The notes under the pieces are model-generated. The model ran no database searches and had not been told where the DNA came from. It was given only the letters and a program-made list of their open reading frames with translations. A DNA stretch of 11,368 nt from SZUA-430 sp044375275 (GTDB lineage Bacteria; Pseudomonadota; Alphaproteobacteria; Micropepsales; Micropepsaceae): NCBI GenBank assembly GCA_044375275.1, contig JBILMZ010000109.1:1-11368 (forward strand), written 5' to 3'. The stretch's first letter is position 1, and each line of letters starts with the position of its first letter. The position numbers and the translations under genes were made by a program. Of this stretch, positions 5,559 through 11,368 are shown one piece after another.

Positions 5559-6379
5559 GCCGTATTTCCGCCCGCTTCAGCGAACTGAAGAAGCAGAACC
5601 GCGCCGCCTTCATCGCCTTCATCTCGGCCGGTGACCCCGACTACGCGACATCGCTCGAGATCTTCAAGGGCCTGCCGGCAGCAGGCGCCGACATCATCGA
5701 ACTCGGCATGCCGTTCACCGATCCGATGGCCGAAGGCCCTGCGATCCAGGCCTCGTCGCTGCGCGCGCTGCAGGCCGGCCAGACCATGGCGAAGACGCTG
5801 CAGATGGTTCGCGAGTTCCGGAAACAGGATGCCGCCACGCCCGTGGTCCTCATGGGCTACTACAATCCGATCTATTCCTATGGCGTGGACAGGTTCTCGA
5901 CCGATGCGCAGGCCGCAGGCGTCGACGGCCTGATCATCGTCGACCTGCCACCCGAGGAAGACGCCGAGCTCCGTGTTCCCGCCCGCAAGGCAGGTCTCGA
6001 CCTCATTCGCCTGGCGACCCCGACGACAGACAGGGAGCGTCTCCCGGCCGTCCTGAATGGCGCCACCGGGTTCCTCTATTACGTCTCGATCATGGGCGTC
6101 ACCGGAACCAAGACCATCGCCACGGACGAAGTGGGCGCGGCCGTCGCCCGAATCAGGGCGATGACGGATTTACCAATTGCGGTGGGCTTCGGGATAAAGA
6201 CCGAGGAAGATGCCTCAAAAGTAGCCAAAATCGCCGACGCAGCCGTCGTTGGCTCCGCATTAGTAGCGGAAATAAGCCAATTTTCTCGCCCAGATGGTAA
6301 AAGTGTCGCGGGTGCCGCAAAAGCTGTGTTAGACTTGTGCCGTCGACTCGCTGGTGCAGCGCACAATGCTCGCGTATGA
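5555..6379 (+). CDS. trpA: Tryptophan synthase alpha chain
   Basis: The 274-residue TIM-barrel alpha subunit cleaves indole-3-glycerol phosphate to indole and glyceraldehyde 3-phosphate; indole is channelled to TrpB. The start is GTG at 5555, which overlaps the trpB stop as GTGA and gives the expected N-terminus (SRISARFSELKKQNRAAFIAF). The catalytic glutamate E49 is present in IELGMPF. The second catalytic acid, Asp60 in the E. coli and Salmonella enzymes, is Glu60 here (PFTDPMAEGP; codon GAA at 5732-5734). The remaining conserved regions (GYYNPI, YYVSIMGVTG, VGFGIKT, GSALV) are intact, so it is probably active. From about 6162 to the stop the DNA becomes clearly AT-richer (near 50-60% G+C) with codons such as TTA, ATA and AAA that the first two thirds avoid. 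Confidence 0.96.
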   Translation: MSRISARFSELKKQNRAAFIAFISAGDPDYATSLEIFKGLPAAGADIIELGMPFTDPMAEGPAIQASSLRALQAGQTMAKTLQMVREFRKQDAATPVVLMGYYNPIYSYGVDRFSTDAQAAGVDGLIIVDLPPEEDAELRVPARKAGLDLIRLATPTTDRERLPAVLNGATGFLYYVSIMGVTGTKTIATDEVGAAVARIRAMTDLPIAVGFGIKTEEDASKVAKIADAAVVGSALVAEISQFSRPDGKSVAGAAKAVLDLCRRLAGAAHNARV

Positions 6380-6429
6380 AGTCGATGAGTGCAGAATGGC
6401 GTCTAGTTAACAGTCGGTAAAGCTCTGGA

Positions 6430-7398
6430 ATGAACTGGATCACCAACTTCGTCCGCCCGAAAGTGAAATCGCTTTGGAGCGCGAAACCCGACACGCCTGA
6501 CAATCTGTGGAAAAAGTGTCCGGGCTGTGCCGGCATGATTTTCCACCGGGATCTCGATGCCGCGCAGTACGTCTGCATGCATTGCGACCATCACCTCAAG
6601 ATCAGCGCGACCGCGCGCATGAAGAACCTGTTCGATGAAGGCCTGTGGGAAGACATCGCTCTCCCGGAAGTGCCGATCGACCCGCTGAAGTTCAAGGACG
6701 ACAAGCGATACGCCGACCGTCTGCGCGAAGCGCGCGTCAAGACGGGCGAGATGGATGCCATCAAGGCCGCCCGCGGCCAGGTCGCCGGTGTCCGCACGAC
6801 GGTCGCCGTCCAGTCATTCGATTTCATGGGTGGTTCGCTCGGCATGGCCGTTGGCGAAGGCATCATCGCCGCGATGAAGACCGCCATCGACAACCGCACG
6901 CCCTTCGTGCTGTTCACGGCCTCCGGCGGTGCACGCATGCAGGAAGGCATCCTGTCCCTGATGCAGATGCCGCGCGTGACCATCGCCATCCAGATGCTGC
7001 GCGAAGCTGGCCTGCCCTACATCGTCTACCACACCGACCCGACAACGGGCGGCGTGACCGCTTCCTACGCCATGCTGGGCGACATCCACATGGCCGAACC
7101 CGGCGCGCTCATCGGCTTTGCCGGCCCACGCGTGATCGAGAACACGATCCGCCAGAAGCTGCCCGAAGGCTTCCAGCGCTCCGAGTACCTGTCCGACCAC
7201 GGCATGGTCGACATGGTCGTACACCGCCACAAGATGCGGGAAACGCTGGGCCGTACGCTCAAGCTCCTGACCAAGAAGGCCAACCGCGCCATCGCGGCAC
7301 GCTCGGCCTACGAAGTCGGACCTTACGCCATGCCCACCGTGCAGAACGCGTCACCGCAAATCTACGACCTGTCATATCCCAAACAGCCATTGGCATGA
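6430..7398 (+). CDS. accD: Acetyl-CoA carboxylase carboxyltransferase subunit beta
   Basis: The 322-residue beta subunit works with AccA to transfer the carboxyl group from carboxybiotin to acetyl-CoA, giving malonyl-CoA for fatty-acid synthesis. An N-terminal four-cysteine zinc ribbon is visible (C30, C33, C49, C52; CPGC and CMHC), followed by the crotonase-fold carboxyltransferase domain with SGGARMQEG (165-173) and TTGGVTAS (205-212). Length is slightly above the E. coli enzyme because of a C-terminal extension of roughly 30 residues. The gene begins 50 bases after trpA; the upstream GGTAAAG is a poor Shine-Dalgarno sequence about seven bases from the ATG. It may be co-transcribed with trpA or driven by an unrecognised promoter in the AT-richer DNA just upstream. 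The stop overlaps folC. accA is not in the window. Confidence 0.97.
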   Translation: MNWITNFVRPKVKSLWSAKPDTPDNLWKKCPGCAGMIFHRDLDAAQYVCMHCDHHLKISATARMKNLFDEGLWEDIALPEVPIDPLKFKDDKRYADRLREARVKTGEMDAIKAARGQVAGVRTTVAVQSFDFMGGSLGMAVGEGIIAAMKTAIDNRTPFVLFTASGGARMQEGILSLMQMPRVTIAIQMLREAGLPYIVYHTDPTTGGVTASYAMLGDIHMAEPGALIGFAGPRVIENTIRQKLPEGFQRSEYLSDHGMVDMVVHRHKMRETLGRTLKLLTKKANRAIAARSAYEVGPYAMPTVQNASPQIYDLSYPKQPLA

Positions 7399-8723
7399 CG
7401 TCCCAGGCCGGTGGCGACCTGGCAAGCGACGCCGTCCTTGCCCGCCTGACAGCACTTCATCCAAAGCTCATCGACCTGTCGCTGGGCCGGATCGAAACCC
7501 TGCTGCACAAGCTGGGTTCCCCCCATCTGCGCCTGCCACCCGTGATCCATGTCGCGGGAACCAACGGCAAGGGATCCACCTGTGCCTTCCTCCGGTCCAT
7601 GCTCGAAGCCGCCGGCAAGCGCGTGCATGTCTACAGCTCCCCACACCTGGTGCGCTTCCACGAGCGCATTCGCCTGAGCGGCAAGCTCATCGACGAGGAT
7701 GAACTCTCCGCGCTGCTGGAGGAATGCGAAGCCCGCAATGAAGGCGCGCCCATCACCTTCTTCGAGATCACGACGGCCGCCGCCATGCTGGCCTTCACCC
7801 GGCACAAGGCCGACGTGCTGATCCTCGAAGTTGGCCTGGGCGGGAAATATGACGCCACCAACGTCATCGCAAACCCGGTCGCGACCATCATCACGCCCGT
7901 CGACCTCGACCACCAGACCTTTCTCGGCGATACGGTAGCCCTGATCGCGGGCGAAAAGGCCGGCATCATCAAGGCCAACGCACCCTGCATCATCGGTCCG
8001 CAGGTCGAGGACGCGCGCGACGTCATCGAGCAGCGCGCCACGGAACTCGGTGCCCCCGCCACGATCTGGGGACAGGATTTCATGGCGCACGAGGAACACC
8101 GGCGCATGGTCTACCAGGACGAGAACGGCCTGATGGACCTGCCGCTGCCCCGCCTGCCCGGCGCGCACCAGATCATCAATGCCGCCATGGCCATCGCGAC
8201 CCTGCGACGGGTTGAAAGCTTCCAGGTCACGGATCGCGCCATTGAAGACGGCCTGATGACGGTCGACTGGCCGGCCCGCATGCAGCGCCTCACGCGCGGC
8301 CCGCTCGTGGCCCTCGCACCGGTGGGATCAGAGCTCTGGCTTGACGGCGCGCACAATCCGCACGGCGCCCGCGCGCTCGCGCATGCCATCGCCGACCTCG
8401 AGGAACGCTCGCCGCGCCCACTCTACGTGATCTGCGGCATGCTCCAGACCAAGGACGCACGCAGTTACTTTGCGGCGTTTCGGGGCCTCGCGAAATGCGT
8501 GACCACCGTGACGATCCCCGGCGACCCGCTCAGCCAGGGCGCAGGCCAGCTCTATGACGCGGCTTTGGCCGAAGGCCTCGACGCCTATCCGGCCACGTCA
8601 ATCGAAGATGCGATCCTGCAGATCGAAGGACGCTCGGAACTGTCGGACGACACCATCGCGCCGCGCATCCTGATCTGCGGCTCCCTGCATCTCGCAGGCG
8701 CCGTGCTGCGCGAGAACGGCTGA
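7395..8723 (+). CDS. folC: Dihydrofolate synthase / folylpolyglutamate synthase
   Basis: A 442-residue Mur-ligase-type enzyme that adds glutamate to dihydropteroate and extends folate polyglutamates. The ATP-binding P-loop AGTNGKGS is at residues 54-61, followed by SPHLVRFHERIRL (about 81-93), FFEITTAAAMLAF, EVGLGGKYDATN, DHQTFLGDT with AGEKAGIIK (the lysine that is carbamylated in the family), and LDGAHNPHGA in the C-terminal domain. Length is normal for the bifunctional form. The ATG at 7395 overlaps the accD TGA as ATGA, the same accD-folC junction found in many proteobacteria, so translation is probably coupled. The frame stays open far upstream within accD, but only as an out-of-frame shadow of that gene. 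It is the last + strand gene of the cluster; a hairpin follows. Confidence 0.95.
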   Translation: MTSQAGGDLASDAVLARLTALHPKLIDLSLGRIETLLHKLGSPHLRLPPVIHVAGTNGKGSTCAFLRSMLEAAGKRVHVYSSPHLVRFHERIRLSGKLIDEDELSALLEECEARNEGAPITFFEITTAAAMLAFTRHKADVLILEVGLGGKYDATNVIANPVATIITPVDLDHQTFLGDTVALIAGEKAGIIKANAPCIIGPQVEDARDVIEQRATELGAPATIWGQDFMAHEEHRRMVYQDENGLMDLPLPRLPGAHQIINAAMAIATLRRVESFQVTDRAIEDGLMTVDWPARMQRLTRGPLVALAPVGSELWLDGAHNPHGARALAHAIADLEERSPRPLYVICGMLQTKDARSYFAAFRGLAKCVTTVTIPGDPLSQGAGQLYDAALAEGLDAYPATSIEDAILQIEGRSELSDDTIAPRILICGSLHLAGAVLRENG

Positions 8724-8763
8724 AACGCAAACGGCGCAGGTGAAGACCCGCGCCGCCCGTTTC
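8722..8763. terminator. Possible bidirectional hairpin between convergent folC and trxA
   Basis: Outer arms GAAACG (8722-8727) and CGTTTC (8758-8763) and inner arms GGCGC (8733-8737... paired with 8750-8754, GCGCC) can form an interrupted stem around a 12-base loop. It sits in the 59-base gap between the folC and trxA stop codons and could serve both strands. There is no clear T tract on either side, so the terminator call is moderate. Confidence 0.45.
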
Positions 8764-8782
8764 TCGTCGAATGTTTCAGGCT

Positions 8783-9100
8783 TCAGATCGACTGCTCGAT
8801 CCACGCCTTGATGAGCTGCTTCGGCATCGCGCCGACTTTCGTCGCAGCAACCTGGCCGCCCTTGAAGATCATCAGCGTGGGAATGCCGCGTACGCCGTAC
8901 TTGCCGGGTACATTCGGGTTTTCGTCGATGTTCAGCTTCACGACTTCGATCTTCGCGCCGAGTTCCTTGGACAGTTCATCCAGGGCCGGGCTGATCTGCT
9001 TGCAGGGGCCGCACCACTCTGCCCAGAAATCGACCAGAACCGGCTTGGATGAGCCAAGCACGTCACGCTCAAAACTCGCGTCTGTAACCTTCGAAGTCAT
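8783..9100 (-). CDS. trxA: Thioredoxin
   Basis: A 105-residue cytoplasmic disulfide reductase with the thioredoxin fold. The redox motif WCGPC has cysteines C30 and C33, preceded by VDFWAEWC, with the conserved cis-proline P74 in RGIPT. Length and sequence are those of thioredoxin 1, which reduces ribonucleotide reductase and other proteins. On the - strand an AAAGGA motif (complement of 9108-9113) lies seven bases before the ATG at 9100. The gene begins 38 bases after the addA stop on the same strand, so it is probably transcribed with addA; no separate promoter is evident in the short gap. It converges on folC. Confidence 0.97.
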   Translation of the reverse strand: MTSKVTDASFERDVLGSSKPVLVDFWAEWCGPCKQISPALDELSKELGAKIEVVKLNIDENPNVPGKYGVRGIPTLMIFKGGQVAATKVGAMPKQLIKAWIEQSI

Positions 9101-9138
9101 CAGGAAGTCCTTTCGGGAATATCTCGTTGCACTGAAAT

Positions 9139-11368
9139 CTAGGAAGCCCCCCGGTCAGGGTCAAGGACGGCTTCGCACGCATCAAGAAGGGTTGATGGAA
9201 CAATCGAGAGCCGCGGCTCCGCCGTCCAGAGAATTCCGCAGGAAACCGGCTTGCCCGGGAACACCGAGGCCAACGCCTTGCGATAAATGGCGAGCTGGCG
9301 GAGATATTCCGGCCGGATGGCGTTCAGGGCACTGGGGACAACCCGGTCCGTCTTGAACTCGACCAGCAGGACTTCGTCGCTCTTGACGACAACCCGGTCG
9401 AACCGGCCCGGAAAGCGAACCCGCCGCCCCTGCCACTCGATCGTGCCGCGCAGGGCGACCTCCCCGAAGGAATTCGAGTCGAAGACAGGCGCAAACGCCG
9501 CTTCGCGCCGAACGCGCAGCGCCTCCGCCACGACGGCCTGCACGTCGAGCGGCTCGACCAGGTCGCGTGCCAGTTCGGTCGCGATCGCCGACCACTTCTC
9601 GGGACGGGCATGCGCGATGGCATCCAGCACCTTGTGAACGGCCGTGCCGCGATCCATGGCATTCGTCCGCTCGCCGCCTGAGTACTGCAGGCCAAGCTGC
9701 CGGGCGACATGGCGCGACGGCGTGATGGTCTCGTCCTCGCGCTCCTCGGCTGCCGGTGTCCGCACCCAGTCAGGCAGCGCCGGTGTCAGTGCGGCCTGAC
9801 CCGGTTGCAGCGAAGCACCCTTCGGCGTTTCACGCGCCGGCTCATCGCCCAGGCGCAGCACGCGCGCGCCATCCTCGTCCTCGACCTCCAGCGCATTGCG
9901 TCGGCGCATGGCATTGGCCACGAGGTCATACCAGTTCGGCTGCATCCCTGCCGCCTTCTGCTTGTAGCCGCAGACATAGAGCTGGTCGCGCGGACGCGTG
10001 AGCGCCACATAGAGGAGCCGGCGATACTCGCACATGCGGTCCAGCAGCCCCTCCCGGCGTGCCGCCCCGCGCACATCCTCGTCCCAGTTCGACTTGATCT
10101 TCCAGAGCGGCGTGTCGCCGGCCCGCAGGATCTCGCTGTCATGACGCCCATGCTCGGGCGTCGCAAACGTATCCGGCAGGATCACGATCGGCGCCTCGAG
10201 ACCCTTCGAGCCGTGCACCGTCAGCACGCGCACGGCATTGTCGCTGCGATCCTGGTCGCGCTTGATCTCGGTTTCCGCGCGCTCGACCACATGCAGGAAG
10301 CGCTCGAGCGACGGCGTGTGCAGGCTGCCGAAGTCGATGGCAGCGCCCAGGAACTCCTCGATCGGATCGGCCGCATCAAGGCCCAGCCGTGAGGTCATGC
10401 GCGTCCAGCCCCCCATGGGACCGAGGATCGTCGAATAGAATTCATAGGGCTGCACGTGATCAGCCATGTCACGCAGGCGATCCAGGAACGAATACGCCTC
10501 GCGCCAGCGCGGATCATCCGCACGCGCGCACAGCACGCTCCACAGTTTGACTTTGTCACCACGCCCATGCGCCAGCTCGAACAGGTCTTCATCACTGAGC
10601 CCGCAACATGGGCCGCGCAGCACGGTGGCCAGCGTGAGGTCGTCATGCGGCATCAGCGCAAAGCGTCCGAGCGCAATGAGATCCATGACCGCAATATGAT
10701 CCGCGAGGACAAGGCGGTCCGCGCCGGCAACCGGAATGCTCATGCGCTTCAGCTGCCGGATGATTTCCGATGACAGCAGCCCGCGCCGCCGCACCAGGAT
10801 CATCACGTCCCCGGCCGTCATGGGCCGGAGCTTCCCGTCGCCCTTCGCGTGCACCATGACGCCTTCGCCGATCCACGACCGGATGCGGCTGGCAATACGG
10901 CCCGCCAGCACGACAGCCGGATGATCCGCAGAAACGCGGTCACGCGGCGCATCCCAGGCCGGTGGATCTTCCGTGTCCGTCTGTTCGATCAGTGGCCAGA
11001 CCTCGACAAAGCCCCTGTCGCCCTTGCGGTGCGCGATATGCGCCTGCCCGGCTTCCCCGATGAGCACGCCATCGGCCGCCGCCTTGTCGGCAAACACCTC
11101 GTCCACGAGCTCGAGGATTGCCGTCGCCGAACGGAACGAATGGATCAGGCTGACATGTTCGAAGATCGCCAGCGCATGGTCGGCGCGCTCCTTCACGAGT
11201 TTCTGCGAGTTCATGAATTCCAGCGGCCGTGCGCCCTGGAACGACATGATCGACTGCTTGATGTCGCCCACCGCAAAGATCGTGCGATCGACAGGCTGGC
11301 CCTTTCGCTCGGCACCACGACCGGCGAAGAACTCGTCCGCCATCGCACGCACGATCTCCCATTGGCTG
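9139..11368 (-). CDS. addA: Double-strand break repair helicase-nuclease AddA (partial, 5' end beyond the window)
   Basis: About 742 C-terminal residues are present. The frame is open through the window edge (SQWEIVRAMADEFF precedes any likely start), so the roughly 400 N-terminal residues with the Walker A motif lie outside. AddA pairs with AddB to process double-strand ends for RecA-dependent repair, the alphaproteobacterial counterpart of RecBCD. UvrD/Rep-type helicase motifs are visible: VGDIKQSIMSFQGA (motif III region, 11230-11271), HSFRSATAIL (IV), VRVLTVHGSKGLEAPIV (V) and YVALTRPRDQLYV (VI). The C-terminal PD-(D/E)xK nuclease shows GTAVHKVLD, the aspartate in GRFDRVVV (near 9398), VEFKTD (9346-9360) and the YLRQLAIYRKAL helix, all typical of a RecB-type nuclease. 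trxA follows 38 bases downstream, a common alphaproteobacterial order (addB-addA-trxA). Confidence 0.95.
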   Translation of the reverse strand, partial: SQWEIVRAMADEFFAGRGAERKGQPVDRTIFAVGDIKQSIMSFQGARPLEFMNSQKLVKERADHALAIFEHVSLIHSFRSATAILELVDEVFADKAAADGVLIGEAGQAHIAHRKGDRGFVEVWPLIEQTDTEDPPAWDAPRDRVSADHPAVVLAGRIASRIRSWIGEGVMVHAKGDGKLRPMTAGDVMILVRRRGLLSSEIIRQLKRMSIPVAGADRLVLADHIAVMDLIALGRFALMPHDDLTLATVLRGPCCGLSDEDLFELAHGRGDKVKLWSVLCARADDPRWREAYSFLDRLRDMADHVQPYEFYSTILGPMGGWTRMTSRLGLDAADPIEEFLGAAIDFGSLHTPSLERFLHVVERAETEIKRDQDRSDNAVRVLTVHGSKGLEAPIVILPDTFATPEHGRHDSEILRAGDTPLWKIKSNWDEDVRGAARREGLLDRMCEYRRLLYVALTRPRDQLYVCGYKQKAAGMQPNWYDLVANAMRRRNALEVEDEDGARVLRLGDEPARETPKGASLQPGQAALTPALPDWVRTPAAEEREDETITPSRHVARQLGLQYSGGERTNAMDRGTAVHKVLDAIAHARPEKWSAIATELARDLVEPLDVQAVVAEALRVRREAAFAPVFDSNSFGEVALRGTIEWQGRRVRFPGRFDRVVVKSDEVLLVEFKTDRVVPSALNAIRPEYLRQLAIYRKALASVFPGKPVSCGILWTAEPRLSIVPSTLLDACEAVLDPDRGAS

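Noticed and set aside
6335..6367. Possible accD promoter (TTGTGC ... CACAAT)
   Set aside because: The spacing is 21 bases, outside the normal range, and the -10 match is poor.
6645..7394. Long open frame continuous with folC on its 5' side
   Set aside because: It lies within accD in another frame, is rich in Arg/His/Pro as expected from a frame shift of GC-rich coding DNA, and folC has a canonical start at 7395.
1..11368. CRISPR arrays, tRNA or rRNA genes
   Set aside because: No regularly spaced short repeats, and no cloverleaf or rRNA-like sequence was recognised on either strand by eye.

Overview
The window is chromosomal DNA from a GC-rich alphaproteobacterium. The gene order rpsA–ihfB–lapA–pyrF–trpF–trpB–trpA–accD–folC, followed by convergent trxA and addA, is typical of that class. 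Protein style and GC content (roughly 65% in the core genes) suggest Hyphomonadaceae or another Caulobacterales/Rhodobacterales-type marine or freshwater lineage. The family is an inference; the class is fairly secure.

Layout. Positions 1-62 hold the last 19 codons of ribosomal protein S1, followed by a strong intrinsic terminator (93-119). ihfB (239-526) and a LapA-domain membrane protein (561-902) follow. Positions 870-2604 are a compositionally distinct segment (near 50% GC in sampled lines) carrying one gene, a secreted gluzincin-type metallopeptidase related to family M1 (928-2598). Immediately after it lies a second copy of the lapA 3' end (2605-2688), so the segment sits between two diverged copies of the lapA tail. 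An imperfect 165-bp inverted repeat (2712-2876) and a good promoter (2930-2958) come next.

The metabolic block starts at 2966: pyrF, trpF, trpB, trpA, accD and folC, all on the + strand and tightly packed. Overlapping stop/start codons join pyrF/trpF, trpB/trpA and accD/folC. It combines the last step of UMP synthesis, three late steps of tryptophan synthesis, the carboxyltransferase beta subunit of acetyl-CoA carboxylase, and folate synthesis/polyglutamylation. A hairpin at 8722-8763 separates folC from the convergent trxA (thioredoxin) and the incomplete addA (recombination helicase-nuclease), both on the - strand.

Most of the window is ordinary conserved core genome. The unusual part is 813-2876: a foreign-looking peptidase gene bounded by 57-bp direct repeats of the lapA tail that differ only at synonymous third positions, followed by a palindromic repeat element. 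This resembles integration into the 3' end of a coding gene with replacement of that end, but no integrase is present. Two other points deserve a check: pyrF appears to be transcribed as a leaderless mRNA, and TrpA has Glu in place of the catalytic Asp60.
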